Assembly: GCA_963682175.1 (NCBI GenBank)
Contig: OY821793.1
Location: forward strand, 25,441,493-25,505,492
Source of the DNA: Triglochin maritima
Taxonomy: Eukaryota; Streptophyta; Magnoliopsida; Alismatales; Juncaginaceae
DNA length: 64,000 nt
Direction of reading: 5' to 3'
The notes under the pieces were generated by a model, which was not told where the DNA came from, did not search any database, and was given only the letters and a program-made list of their open reading frames with translations. This document shows positions 10,801-25,400 of the stretch, in pieces. The number at the start of each line of letters is the position of its first letter. Position 1 is the first letter of the stretch. The translations under genes and the position numbers were made by a program.

Positions 10801-13800
10801 ATGGCGTTTTCTGGACTTGCGGCGGTCAATCCCAATAAGTCCTACGAGGTATTGGATTCTGAAAATTGTGTTTTTTTTTTTTTGGATTTTTTTGGTTTAA
10901 TACGTTTGTGCTTTCTATGAACATTTTAGGATGGCTAGAGAAGTAGAGATCATATAAGTTTCTACTTTCAAAACTAATCTCCATGATTGTGTATTTTAAG
11001 GATTGGTAATGTCCTCAAATTAAGAAATGTAGTTCTTGGAACAATATTCTCGCATCACCCAACAAGAACTCAAGAAGTTGTTGGAGTGGACTATAAGGAT
11101 ATGAGTCTTTTGAGGATACTTTTGTAGGGTTTGAGTTTTATGTGGGGATTTTGGCTTATAACTTGCGTTTTGCAAAACAATGACCAGGACTACAATTGCC
11201 CTAATAAACTTACTTATTTCAACATACCAAACATAAGTTTTTAGGTTTAATTTTTCTTGAGGGGTACCAAAACTCAAAGGCCAAACAAGTAAGCCTGAGG
11301 TTGAGGTTTCTGTATAAAACGTATATGGAGTTTTAAGGTTTGCAATTAATCTCAAATTGTTGGATTTTGAACCTCAAAATTCAAGTTATACAAATGAACC
11401 CTTCAACTTAAATTTTGTGGCAACTAAGAGTATGTTGTGGGACAGTGGAATCGTGGGTAACAAGTAGAATCATGGGATGTTACAAGAAATGTGTTACAAA
11501 CTTATTTGGTGAGATTTTTTGGAAGTAGTATGTGCCAAGTACCTGAGGAGTGAATAGAAAGAATGAGTGGTGTCGTAAAACCCCTAACATCAAGGTTACA
11601 TGAGTTGAATTAAATCATTAGCTTGTGAATTATGATCATGTGTGTATTTGCTCGTGCATAAGATGTTTAATTTTTGTGAAATATATATGGGATCCGGAAG
11701 CACCTAATATCTTTCCCATCTGTTGTATTTTCTCATATCTTCTGAGGATTGATGCCGTTGATGTTAGTGAAACAAGAGGTTTTATAAGAGTTTAAATTGT
11801 GTTGCAAGTTTTATTCGTTATGTGGAGTTGCCTTGCTTGTTTTTTGGAAGTTCAAAGTAAGTGGCAATCATTATTTATGTTTATATTTGAATCTCACACA
11901 GCCTTAGTCATGGGGTCATCATGCATTGTCTTTTGTCTCATGTAATATTCTCTTTCTTTGTTTACGTGACGCATACTATTGTACCAATGATGAGCCTAAG
12001 TTGCTTAGACTGGTGATTGTATGTTTGTTACTGGTAATGTTGTGACCTTCCTGTCTTGCTGACTATGTACCTCTTTACTCATCACTTACAGGTTACTCCT
12101 TCTCCATCAGGTTCAGTTTCTAGCCTCAGTTTCAGTCCCAAGGGCAACTATCTTGTGGCGACATCCTGGGACAATCAGGTCTGATTGGAAAAATTGAATA
12201 ACATACTTAACCTATATCTATCTGTCAACTGTGCCTCCTGTTGAAAGGAACTAACATATCTTTTGGTCGTTGGTGAACATAATAGGTCCTATGTTGGGAG
12301 ATCTTGCCAGGAAGCAGCCAAGCTAAGGCATCAATATCACATGATCAACCTGTATGTAAAAGTTTGAATTCAGTGTCCTTAAAATTTATTTGATATTTTA
12401 TTATTCTTATTTTTGACTCTGCAGGTCTTATGCTCAGCCTGGAAAGATGATGGAACAACAGTGTTTACAGGAGGCTGTGATAAGCAGGTCAAAATGTGGC
12501 CCCTGCTTTCTGGCGGCCAACCGGTGACCGTAGCCATGCATGACGCACCTATCAAAGAAGTTGCTTGGATTCCGCAGATGAATGTCCTTGTCACTGGAAG
12601 CTGGGACAAAACATTGAAGTATGCATCATTTATTGTAAAAATCGTTTCTGTATTCATAGCATCCAACTTCCTTCTTTATTGTCTGACAGGAGATGATTAT
12701 TATCTTTTGTGTAATTATTTTCATTATAACAATTTTATTTTTAATTGTTGGCCACTGATTGCATCTTTGCAAGGAATTTTTTGGGTTTGAACAACGAGAA
12801 CAATTGAACTTTCCATGATGTGAATATGGAATGATTTATGGCTTGAATATCTGACATATTTTTCCTCCATTTCAGATACTGGGATACCAGACAACCTAAT
12901 CCAGTTCACACGCAACAACTTCCCGAACGTTGCTATGCCCTCACAGTTATTCATCCTTTAATGGTTGTTGGAACTGCAGATCGGAACATAATTGTGTATA
13001 ATTTGCAAAACCCTCAGGTAATTAGCTCAACAGAATTCATGTGGGTTTTGAACAAACATGTAAAAAGTGAATGTGTTAACTAATGAGTTTCATAATGACA
13101 CGTCTGTTGGTAGTTATTCTCCCGTAGCTGCAGTGCTGTGACTGCTTTTTTATCCATTTCAATTTTCAAAGTTCACCTAATATCTTATAGGGAAAAGATC
13201 CATGAACTTTAACTAATAGAGAATGAGTGAGAATATATTAGTTCCATTCACTAGCATCTTTATGAACCTTTTGTATTAGCATTTGAAGATCTGTGCTGAA
13301 AATCATTTTAATGTCATGGCTCTTCTGCAGGGGAGGTTGTCTGTTGATTTGTTTACTCTTGTACTGCTCGCATTTTTTTAGCTATAGTTTTGAACTATAT
13401 CAATGCACACATTCATCTATTGAAATCAAATCTTGATATTTCTTAGCAGTTAGCAATAATTCTTTTGAGCTCTAACCCAGATGGTTGATGATTTTATGTC
13501 TGGTTTCTAATATAGCTTTTGTTTTTTAAACAGATAGAGTTCAAAAGAATAGTCTCACCTCTCAAATACCAGACAAGATGTCTTGCTGCATTTCCTGACC
13601 AACAAGGATTTTTGGTGATTTGCAGGATTCTATATACATGAGTTTGGCATAGAATTGGAGTATAAGTCGGCTATTATTTATTTTCTCATACAGTAGCTCA
13701 CAGTGTAATATTAAACTAGTATTGAATTAATTAAGTAATGAGCAAAAAGCCATTTTTTGCTCACCCCCAAAATGCATGACTTGATTCTTATTACGTCAGG

Positions 13801-15630
13801 GAGACTCTTATTCCATTGTTCAGGGGAAAACATGTAGCTCTTGTCGCTCTACAATAAATTTGATAGTGTAACAGAATTATAGTGTCATGGGTTCTTGGTA
13901 TTATCCAAAATAATCTCCTTATTGATATAACAACTCTAATTCAGTATTATGGTTTTCTTATCATGGAAGAAATTGAGGTTTTCCTCAAAAAAAATCTCAG
14001 ACTCGACAGTTGATAGGTTATTACTTTGGGATTTTGTTCTTTCAGGTCGGTTCAATAGAGGGAAGGGTTGGTGTACATCATCTGGATGATGCACAACAGA
14101 GTAAAAATTTCACATTCAAGTGCCACAGAGAAGGGAATGAGATCTACTCAGTGAATTCATTAAACTTCCATCCCGTGAGATTTCTCACTTGTTGACTTCC
14201 CACTCTGAATTGTGTTTTCAAGTACAAGAAAATCAACTTCTCTCTGCTTAATTAGTAAATATTTTGGCATATGTTGTATTTTGGCTGATTTTGGGCAACA
14301 TCCATTTAACTATTATTTATTTTTGGTGATTACTGACTCAATGCCTTTTCCTTTGTCCAGGTACACCATACATTTGCCACTGCAGGCTCAGATGGTGCAT
14401 TTAATTTCTGGGACAAGGATAGCAAGCAAAGGCTCAAGGTTTGTTTTTGAATGATATATACTTGCCTTGGCTTGATCATCCCCACTTAGCCACCAATATG
14501 CTTTGGTGCATGTCAAAAGCAGTGGAGGGATGATTTTTCTTTCTAAAATTCATTGCTGAAAGCTCAAAGCTCTATTGTTTGCATTTTCCTTTTACGTGTA
14601 ATGTGATATGCTGGTTGTGTTCAAATGTTCCGAATTGTTATGTGCCCCCTTACGTTGCTGTGGCTAATATCATTCATTATATGCTTTGGCTTATAGGCTA
14701 TGTCTAGATGCAGTCTGCCGATTCCCTGCAGCACTTTCAACCATGATGGCTCAATTTTTGCGTATTCTGTGGGTTCCTTGGCTTTCATTGTTTTCTCCTT
14801 TTCCCCCTATGATGAGCTGTTTGTAAGTTGTGGGTTGGTGAAACTGACAGGTATGCTATGACTGGAGTAAGGGTGCCGAAAATCATAATCCTGCTACGGC
14901 AAAGTCATACATCTATCTTCATTCTCCACAGGTTAGCAAGCTTTCCTCTCATCTCTTTCTTTTATGTTGTCTCCAAGTTTATCACCCGTGCTTCTATAGA
15001 ATGTGGGTAGCTCCTTTGCTTCGATGAGATGATAGTATATGAAATCAGCTTCAGGTTAAATTCTCCATGTTATTCGCTTCTCCTTGAACCCATTTAATTT
15101 GGGAGTAAATTTATCATGTCTTTGACGATTTACAAGCCAAGAACAATATTATAATACCTTTCTATAAATTTAATTTCGATAAGGTATTTCGTAATCGGTG
15201 AAACCGAAACTACTTGGCTTTCGGTGTCGGGGTAGACCAACTAAAATTTGTATGGTGTCAGAGCATGATACATCAATCTTTGGGTTCCCTGTCATGTTAT
15301 TAGACACTGAAAATATCCTGATCGTTACGTGAAGCTTAAGAAATGGAAAACATCATTCCACCATGTAATAAAATTTGTGTACACTACTATCTCCACCTAA
15401 ATGCTATGTTTTAATAGGTCAATGGTTCTCTGGACCAATCAAATTTGATACTGTTAGTCATATTTAGCACAATATCAACAGACTGTAGATTTCTGTAATT
15501 ACTGTCCTAATTGCTTGTACGTCTGAAAGGCAATTTCTTGCATGGATTCTCTTCTTAAGCAGTACGTTTCTTTGGTAATCAGGAATCAGAGGTCAAAGGA
15601 AAGCCACGCATCGGAACAGGAAGAAAGTGA
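10801..15630 (+). CDS. RAE1: RAE1 mRNA export factor, WD40 protein
   Basis: Eleven coding exons: 10801-10848, 12092-12178, 12286-12351, 12425-12618, 12876-13017, 13534-13614, 14046-14174, 14361-14438, 14697-14768, 14851-14931, 15583-15630. All introns are GT-AG and the phases close to 341 aa, close to the usual length for plant RAE1. The protein starts MAFSGLAAVNPNKSYE and continues VTPSPSGSVSSLSFSPKGNY. WD-repeat signatures include LVATSWDNQVLCWEI, VFTGGCDKQVKMW, LVTGSWDKTLKYWD and FATAGSDGAFNFWDKDS. It ends KPRIGTGRK. In other eukaryotes RAE1 (Gle2) is a seven-blade propeller that binds NUP98 at the nuclear pore, exports mRNA and acts at the spindle; the same role is inferred here. The 1.2-kb first intron is the longest. 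A TG-CA retrotransposon nest ends about 1 kb upstream. Confidence 0.94.
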
Positions 15631-16581
15631 AGACCTTCTGGTGCCATGCCGGTTTAGATAACTAATTCCTGCTGTGTGCCTTAATTTATTCGGTACAATG
15701 GAATGATTTGAGGGCTGTAGTGTTCTTTACTAATTGTGTACATCTGTGCTGCTTTTTTCTTTTTGGTAGGGGCTGTTTTGTTCAGCTTTGTATGCAAATT
15801 AGGAGACTGAACATATGATCTTTGCATACTGATGTTGTATTAACAGGTGTATGTTTGGTAGTGTTTAAATTGTACAATTTTTGTACTCCAACCACCGATA
15901 TACATAACATGGGTTGTTTCATGTTCGAAGTTATGATCTATTGTATTTGTACTAGAGATTTTTGTACCATTTGGTAAGGGTTTGATTACTGCTCAAGCTT
16001 GAGCTGAAATGGAAATCTGGATTAATGGAAGATTCAGACTTTTTAAAAATGTTACTATTGACGATTGATTGATTCATTTCGTCTACATTCATTTCGACAG
16101 GGGAATTAATTACAGTTTTGCAAAATTAAGATTTTACAACTGAAGTTCAGACTTGCCTATAGTCTATACTATCTGCTCCGACTAAGAAAAGATCCCAACG
16201 GAAAAAATCTCTCTCTTGGTATACGTATCTTACTTTCAAATAAAAATGCAGCTTTACTTAATCACTTCTTAGTACTTAATTCATCGTAAGACTTGTATCA
16301 TTTGTGGTAAATTGTACTCTTTAGAAAATAAATTTGGCAAAATTAAACACCATCTCGTGGAGTGGCTTTCTAGTGAGTATGAAATTCAATTCAAATTTCA
16401 ACATTTCTTCCAGAAAATAATTGTTCCTAATATTTGTTTATTTTCATACATTCTCGTAATATCGTAAATTGATATAAAAATAAATTAATATCGGTTGGGA
16501 TCGATTTAAACATAAAATAGAAAAATAACACCACACACGTGAAATCAGTCAATTAAACCCTAATATCAGTAAGCAAGAGAG
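15631..16581. other. Intergenic, RAE1 3' end to LYRM9-like promoter
   Basis: About 950 bp of AT-rich DNA. The first part should be the RAE1 3' UTR. Nothing else is recognisable; no RNA gene or repeat stands out. Confidence 0.5.
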
Positions 16582-17775
16582 ATGAGGAAGGGGGTGAGGG
16601 TGTACGGCGAGCTGCTCCGGCTGGTCCGGCGACTTCCGGCGGAGGCGAGGCCGTACTACGCTAAGTACGCCCGGGAGAACTTCGTCAACTACCGAGACCT
16701 CGACGACGCCTCCACCTCCGACAAAGAGATCTTCAACCGTGCCTACACCCACGCCACTTGGGTCCTCTCCAAGGTCCCCATTTTAATTGTTTTTTTGTTT
16801 TTTTAATTTTGGCTGAAGTGAATTTAAGTTTTTTTGAATTATCCGTACTTTTTTTTTGAATTATCCGTACTTTTTTTTGTTTTGAAAAGCGTTATGTATT
16901 TTAATTGATTCCCGATATCGTGTAATACTGGGATTCCATTGCTGGTCTTGGTCTAGGCGGCTAATCTGGTACTACTGGAATATTTTGGACATCCGAATTC
17001 CATTCAGCTAAGAACACCAGCTGATTTTTAGTTCGAATTACATCCTTTGATTTTGTAGAAGACCTCCACATTTATTTAAATAAATATAGTTTTTATTGTA
17101 TGTGTCCATTCCTAATTGAGTCAAAAATTTAGTTACTTTTTAGCTTTTGGGTTACAACGGATTAAATCAAAGTGGTTCGTTCATATAAGCTGTCTGCATG
17201 CAGCCCTTATTCATTTTGAATTAACAGAAAATTGTCTAAGCATCAGATCACTGGTCAATCGGAAACAACTTCTCTGTCACATTGTGATAGGGATATGATT
17301 GCGTACATCCGATCTCCCTAACTTGCTTATTGTGGGAGCCTCTTTTGAGGGTTTGCGGTAATGTTGATGTTAATATAGATTTGATTGTAGACATGCCAAA
17401 TTGCCTCATATGAGTTTGGTGTTGGTAGTCAAGGATTTAGAGTCATCAATATGAGCTACTATTATTGGTTTCTATACAAACTTTCAACATATAGAATCAT
17501 AATTGACAGACTCTATACAATCATTCCAATGTAATTTATGTTTATATTTACATTGTGTTAGGCCTAAATAAGGCATATTTGAAACAGTAAAGGAAGTGTT
17601 TTGTGTTTCGTATTAGGCTGTTTTCATCAACACATATTGATTTTGAAGTTGAAAATACTTCCATAGTTTGTTTGTCTCATCTTGTGGTGGTGACTTGTTA
17701 GTTTGTTTATTGTAGTATGCTATCGATTGTAAGGTCGGTGAGAGGCTAAAGGAGGCATGTTTTGAGGATACGTGA
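16582..17775 (+). CDS. LYR-family mitochondrial protein, LYRM9-like
   Basis: Two exons, 16582-16773 and 17716-17775, give 83 aa. It starts MRKGVRVYGELLRLVRRLP, then ARPYYAKYARENFVNYRDL, and the second exon reads YAIDCKVGERLKEACFEDT. Length and pattern match the plant LYRM9-like family (Arabidopsis At3g19508). LYR proteins are small three-helix proteins that bind acyl-ACP and help assemble respiratory complexes or Fe-S proteins in mitochondria; the exact partner of this branch is not known to me. The canonical L-Y-R tripeptide reads V-Y-G here, as I recall it does in the Arabidopsis relative. The strongly GC-rich first exon contrasts with its AT-rich surroundings. The donor is AAG|GTCCCC, weak after the GT; the chosen acceptor is the only one that continues the family pattern. 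Confidence 0.85.
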
Positions 17776-19454
17776 TTTGAAGGTGATCAGGGATGATGGT
17801 GGGTTGCTGATGGCTTCTGTAACTCTGTTTCGTTTTGGAATGTGCATGCGATAAGTGGTTTCATAAGTGTCCTTTGAACATCTCATGGGATGAGGTTGAT
17901 TTTACCTTTTGGTACTTTTACAATTACATCTTTCAGGTTTCTGTCTTTTCTTTTTCCATAACCATAGTTTGTATTACTTCTTGTACAAGAATCTGAGTAA
18001 CAATGGAAAACTTTTTTGTTTATTTGTGAGATACACCAAATATTTGATTCTCATTCATTTACTTTAGTAAGCAAATATGTGACACAGTTGATCCAAAAGG
18101 CATTAATACTCACGTCAGCATGTCTTTGTTTAATTGGTGCTCTTGATAATGTATGTTTTTGTGAATTTTAGTTCTGACTGGTGATGTAATTTTTGTTGCT
18201 AAAAACTGGCGATTTGAAATTTGAGTTGCAAAGTTTGCGTTTCCAAAATAAGCGGATATCTTGTTGGATAAGATGGATAATATAATGATGTGGGAGTGTT
18301 GGATGTAGTACTTTCATATTCCTCCATGAGAATTTCTTCATGGACAGCAAATTGCTTATTACATGCTTACAGAAAGATTTTTTGTGCTATGATGGCGTAG
18401 GATCCATACGGGGACGTTAGTTTTGCTAAACGCCAATACACTCCGAAACAAAAGCAAACTTTTCAAACATGTTACCAAGAATCCCAACGCTACTGGATTT
18501 TGAAGATACGTTTTCCCCCTCAAAAACACTTTCTGATGTAGCTTTTCTGCTTGTCCATTATGCTACTACGTTTACAAACGTAAGAGTGGAAAGAAGAATC
18601 AAGTATATGTCAAATATTTCTCTCCTTATATGGAACGTCTAACAACCAATACTACTGCTATAATAGTTTGGTTTGATTAAGCAAGCACGTAATCTCATGT
18701 TATTCTTCACGTTGGGGGAAATATCACGCATATAGACAACAAAAATGGTTATTAGAAAACATCGTCTTTTTCTCATTTTTTTGACACCGAACGTGTGAAA
18801 TGGTCTGGGAAAAGCAAAGCAGATACGGAAGAACAAGCTTACTGGTGTAAACATAAGTAGCAAGTAGTGCCTTTTGAGATTATCATGACTATGTGATTTA
18901 CATCAAGTGGAAATTCCCATGGGCATAATGTACCTGGATAGTAGGCAATTGACATGAGTTGCCTTCTGTATTGCGTTTTTTGAATTTCCCAGAATCAAAC
19001 AACTAAGATTGGGAGGTCTCACTACAGAAAAGGAATTCCAGTATACAACAAAATTTGAATTCATCTGTTGGCTGTTGCATTAATTTCATTGGCACTGCTA
19101 GGGATTTTATTCATTTGTTTCTGCTTACATAGATAGAACATATTTACATTCACAAAGGAATTAGTAAATAAGGAGGGAATTCACACCGGATATTAACAAA
19201 TCGGCAACTCCGTTGAATAACAAAAAGTGCTTTTTCCGCATGCTTGTTTTCCAAATAAATCATATGTAAATATATGACTATTGCGGACTTTTTAGATACT
19301 CCGCCAATAGTTCAGTGGATACAATGCAGTGTAGTAGTTCCCATCTGGAACCAGGACCATCTGCAAGACGAGGGAACAATCGTAACATAACACATACAAA
19401 TTCTAGATAAAGCAACAAGTTATATGTTGTTCTTACGATTTTTACTTAAATACT
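17776..19454. other. Convergent intergenic region
   Basis: About 1.7 kb between the stop codons of two converging genes (LYRM9-like from the left, ACH2 from the right). It should hold both 3' UTRs. No coding frame, structured repeat or RNA gene was recognised. Confidence 0.45.
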
Positions 19455-22400
19455 TTAGAGGTTTGATTTCGTGGCATGGTTTGGTGGTTTCTGAGCCTTT
19501 ATGGCACCTTCTTGAGTCAAAGAGGCGACAAGCTGTGCGATATTGAAACACATTACACAATCAGCTCAAGTCTGAAGGGAGCGAAGATAACTACTCAAGA
19601 TGATATAATAATCAGATGAGAAATTACCTCCCCCTTTATGTTGAACATACGACCAGTGACGAACCCACGTCCACCAGAAGCTGAAGGACTTTCCACCTGT
19701 AAAACCCAGAGGAAAGTTGAATTTAAGAGGAATCACTCTAAACCATCTAATTGGTGGATCTGGTAAGACTTACCGCAAACAATAACCAATCATCAGCTTT
19801 GACTTCCCTGTGAAACCAAATCCTGCGAAAATCGGGTTAATTGGGTAATGGGTTACTTGGAGGATACACTAAATCACTAATACAGTGTCAAATTTCTGCA
19901 TAGCTTTGTTAAGAATGTATTTGGAATAACTGAACTTGAAGGAATTCACTTAAAACTTTTGGGAGGCAGAGTAGAGAGTGGCAGTGTCATTGCCAATTGG
20001 TGCTAAATATCTTTTTTCGTCAATGGTTGTATGGCTGCCTTAGCAGTAAATTCTAATGATTATCTTTTTTTTAGAAATGGTAACTAACTAAAATCAGAAA
20101 ATGAAGAGAAAATACACAGGAATAAATTATCCTTTATAGAAGGGCATATGATGCAATGTAGTCGTTAACGAAGTGAGGTTTAACCTAAAAAACTGTAAGT
20201 AACAGACCGCTTGAAATAGGAAGATCTCAAGCTTACAAACACGTTACTAACAGCTAGGTTCAGACAATTACAGATTAAATCACTTTCCTTGGGCCATAAG
20301 CAACTTCTGAAATGATTTTTTTCTACATTCTTCTCGTATTTTACTTAGTTTGTCATCTCCTCATGCCAAATCTTGTTTATATTGTAGAATAAACGAACAT
20401 TCTCTTATGTGTAAAAATACTATTTACCTGCAGAAGATGTCCCAACCAAGAATGCAAGTTAAAGTACAAAGAACTATAACTAATGATTAAAGTGGGTTAT
20501 ATGGTTATTCAGTTTATAATTACTTGATGGAGCAACAACATTCATATTTAACATGTATAATTGTATTCTGTAAAAGAGCCATACGCATGGATATAGTGAT
20601 GAACAAAACCTAGACTATGATCACCAGAGTTATTATACTAAAGATGGGTCTTCACAACATACGCATGATCCAGGCTGAGTGAGATTGTCTTCAAACCCCT
20701 CTTTGCGTGGGGATTTAGACTCACACCAAGGAATAAAAGATCAGAGGCATAAGCTACAACACATCTGCAGCAGCAAGGTTAAAAAAATGCATTTAGAACT
20801 AGGGGAAATAAAAATACATATTTAAAAATTTAAAGAATACTAGAAGATAAGGAAAGCAGAAAAAATATGTGCATCTCACAATCAAGTGAATATTGGGTTG
20901 GGTTGGATGCTCGGCCAGAGTTCAGGTTACTTCCAAGTTCATGATAGTAGAATATAAAATTTTCAAAACAAAACCCAGAGAAGTAATGAATGCCAAATGG
21001 ATCCCCATTACAAAGAATTTTTTTAATGGATTCTCAAAGTTGCCCGCTGTTTGTTTACCTATGCAAGGCAGGATCGTTTGATAGTTTTCCTCTGGCTCTG
21101 AACCAATACCGTAGACTGCAAAAGAAAAAGGTTATCCATATTATGCAAAATCAGGACCATAAAAGATCATTCAGAGACAAATAAATAACGAGCTCCTTCA
21201 AAAAAATAAAAATAAAAAACAAATATATAATGAGATCTACCTTGGTTCACTTTTCTTTGGACTAATTTTCTCACAGAATCTTATCTCTATAGGCCATGGA
21301 ACAAATTTTACCCTAGCCACTGTATTCCTGTACTCCCTGTATGTTAAAGATACAAAAATGTATTTACACTAGTATTGGACCACAAGCATGCTTCAATTAT
21401 AAATAGATGGCCACCCGGGTGTATAATATGTTATGACAAAAAATATTAATGAAAATTTTGACCCTCCTGAATACAAATAGAAAGGTTTACTGCATCTTAT
21501 AAAAACATCATGAGTTTTTGATCAAATTAATGAAGGATATGCATTAAACTGCTCTTGACGTAGTATCAGTACCATTAAACTCATCCGCTACGGAGCATCA
21601 AAATTGATTTGGTACAGAAAACTGGAAAATCATAAATTCTTTCTAGCATTTACATGTGCACATCTGAGCAAGACAAAAACTATGACCAACTTGTTAGGAA
21701 GACTAAGAAGTCTAGGCTGATATAAAAAGGTCACTGATCTTGCGTAACACAAAAATGTTACCATAAATTTTGAAGTTTAACTTTCAAAATATCTTTTTTT
21801 CAGGAGCTCGAGGTTACTGTAGCTGCGCAGTCATCTAGTCAATGTAATAATTGTATGATTTGCCCTGGGATTTTCATTAGCTATACAAATGCATGAAGCA
21901 TAGAAAAAACAGTTACCAGACTAAAAATATGTCAAATAGCAAACATCTCACATAGGAAGGCGAGGATCAGTAAGACGCTTCTCCCGTAACTCTTCCATTG
22001 AAAGCAGCTGTAAATGGTAATTATGGAAATTAATACTTCAAACCCAAGGAAGAAGATTGTCAAAGAGGACAATACCGTCTCCGGGCTAGGGACAAGAGGC
22101 ATCAGAGCTTCTTGATGTTCAAAACCAGGTTGTTCTTTCTGCAAATATGAAATAGTAATAGTTAGATACTAACTAAAGAAAATGTCATTATTTGACAAAT
22201 CAAATTCTAAGATAAAAGTGTACGTCTATATACATGAAAAAAGTACAATCAATAAACCTACTTCCTAAATTCCCATGCTCTGTGATGAATGAGCAACAAT
22301 CATCAGCATATGCCATCGTCATTTCGTTATCACCTTTAAGACAAGATAATGGTGTGGCCATTTTCACATGTGAATCTATTCTATTCAACTGAAAATAAAA

Positions 22401-25400
22401 AAGGTCATTTCCGGTTGCATGAACATGCCAGAGAATAAGACCATCGACCTAAGCACACCTAGGCTAAATAATTTCTCGAGTTCTGTCTTTTTTCATCATT
22501 TGTATTGCAAACAAAAATTCATTATTCTATTAAAGGTTAAATCACATATCAAACATGTGGGCTAAGTTAATAAAAGTTAGTGGCCAGGATAAACTATATG
22601 ACTAATTCAAAATGGTGAAATGTATAATTTAAATGTGAGTCACTCTCAATTGTAGCAAGTTTGATTACAAAGAAACACCTGAAATGAAGCAAACAAAGTA
22701 AATATCACAACTCCATGTTGTACAGCATTCACTTGTCTTGTAGCATAATTGTTCCCATCACGTGAACGGTGAACTTGGTAGATAATTGGTACTGCAAATT
22801 TGAAATACAAACAGATGGATCATTGTAAGCTGTAAAGAAAATCTGATTACAATTATTTTTGAATAAATGAACAGTAACCATAAACTCCAAGAAACTACTA
22901 AATTTACCAAGTTCAAACAGAAGAGGAAAAAAGGTCATATGCATGGACTGAAGATATAAGATAATAACTTGTGCAAATTACTCATTACGGTCATACTTCC
23001 ATTGAACAAGAGTATGGACAAGCCCATCAACTTCACGAATAAAGAAGCATCACGACAAAATTTATGGACTAGCTTTAGCTTAAATTTGAGGACACCCAAA
23101 ATCAAAGCAAGATGTGTTTGAACAATTGAAATGGCAAAACTATCATCAATTAGCATGATGAATAATTTTTTTCTTTTCTTTTAGCTCTTTCTTCTCAGAA
23201 CAAATGTGAAGGGCCCCGTAATCCCAACACATTCACTCTGCATAGCTCTATAATAATTCATTGCAGCTTTTGAAGGTAGAAATCTGATAATTAGTGCAGT
23301 AAATTGATTAAAACAAATCAACCACTAGCTTCGCAAGTACATTGGTATTCAAATCTTGACGTGCAAACAAGCATACTTTTAAAAGTTATAAATTAATTAC
23401 TGTACACTTACCACTTTTATCTCCAGTAACACGAAAGTAAGCATGCAAACTGTGAACAAGCTTTAAACAGTCTACAGTCTTGGAAGCTGCTGCAAGTGCC
23501 TAACATATCAAAATGAAAAGTTAGAGAGTATCATGTTATGTCATTCGAGTAAGACTAGCAGATAAAGATTCATGCCTCGCAGATGGAATAATTTTTTAAG
23601 TAGATGACAACGTTTGATTCATTAACATGATCATCCATTTAAGCAACCAGTATTTGTGAAATAGACATCCTGGTCACTATGTTCTATGATTGTTAATAAG
23701 CAAATTAACTCCTTAATGTCTAATTTAGATATCAACAGAACATTGCAATATGGTTTGCAGGTACACGGAACCTGTGATATTGTCAAAGAGGGCAGAGAAA
23801 AGGATAGCATAAATAAAAACCTAATGTATTAACCATCAAGTCTGATCATAGAAAATTTTGAGAAGTGTGGTCAGAGGAAATTGATGACCTACTAAAAGGT
23901 TAAAAAACCAGAATAAAACTATGAAGAAGAGAAGACAGATAAATGGGGGAAAAAAACTAAAATGCTTCACCTCATGCATTTTTTAAAAGATTTAAACTGT
24001 AAGGGGATAATCATGCTGCAGTAGCTTTACAATGTTCAGCTGTTAGTAGTCCCGATTGATGTAGTGTATATAAAATATATATGTTACTGATAGGATCTCC
24101 AGAAAACCAGAAGTTTGTAAGGTCTCAAAGGAAGGGGAACCGAACCTGGCCAATCAGCTGCCCACCAAAAACTTGTCTAAAAGCCGGAGCATCAGGAAGT
24201 GTAAATCCACGAAACATGTTCACCTTTACCAGATTATGATGAAGGGATAAAGGAAGTTAGCAATTTCTTGAATGGTACAAGGGTTAAGAATACCACTTCT
24301 AGCCTCACAGCAAATTACTTGAAGTCATCATAACCTCTTTAAAGAATACTAGAAGTGCAAAGTTGCAAACATAAATCATGAAATTGTGCAACAAAACTGT
24401 AACACCCGCAAATGCACCAAAATCAAATCTTTGCATCTATAAATAAGAATCGAGAAGAATATATTTATGTATCATCCTAACATTACTAGTCCATCTTCAG
24501 GCCCTCTTTGAAGTTCAGACTATCCAACAAGAGTAATGCAATTCCAAAGAAATTCCATATGAAACCCAAAGGAACTGGCTAGAGGAAAGATATCACGCCC
24601 TCAAATTGACAGACAAATCCAACACCTACCCCACCCTTAACACATTTATAATTTTTGGAATTGTCATTGCTGAAATAAATTAAGCAAACTTACTTCAATT
24701 GGCTCCAAGCGCAAGATGTGCTCCACCAAGGAGTAGTCTGCAGGTGTTTCCTCAGCATTCCAGATCGACTTAGGCTGCAGCAAGTAGCTGTTTTGATTGC
24801 GTAGCACCAAGCAGGTCAGCTGTTGCACAATAAAAAAGAAAACTAATAGGAACAACTATAATGATTTTTATGAATAACTTCCATAGAAATTGTATGGAAG
24901 CATGCAAGGAAATTCATAAAGCACTAAGATTTACCTTACACAAAGCTGTAACATTAACCTGGTGAAAGAAATTACTGTTACCTGCTTGATCGAAATTACA
25001 ACCATACAAGTGGGTAAAAGAATATCAGAAATTAAAAAAGAAGTCAAGGTTAGGAAGTAATAGGAAGTCAGTATAGAGGATCATCATCCTTGAGTAGGAT
25101 TGTCTAGCACATTGGACTTGTGAAAGGAAATATTAAAGGTGAGGAAGTTATGAAAGTACAGCTCCACAACATCTGTATCATCTACTACATGCCTCCATGG
25201 TGTATTCTCTATTTCTCTTAATCACTTTTCCTACTCCCTCCATGAGTTACATTGGTAAGAGTAGTGATAGAGAATTGAATTAGAAGATTGATCACCAACC
25301 TTGAGTAGGATAATTTTAGGATCCTGACTTAAAAGGAAATAAATTAAAGCTGAGAAACCAAGGTCGGTACAGCTCCACGGGACCACGACAACATCATCTA

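Noticed and set aside
12413..12790. 125-codon frame with WD-repeat text
   Set aside because: It is RAE1 exon 4 with flanking intron sequence.
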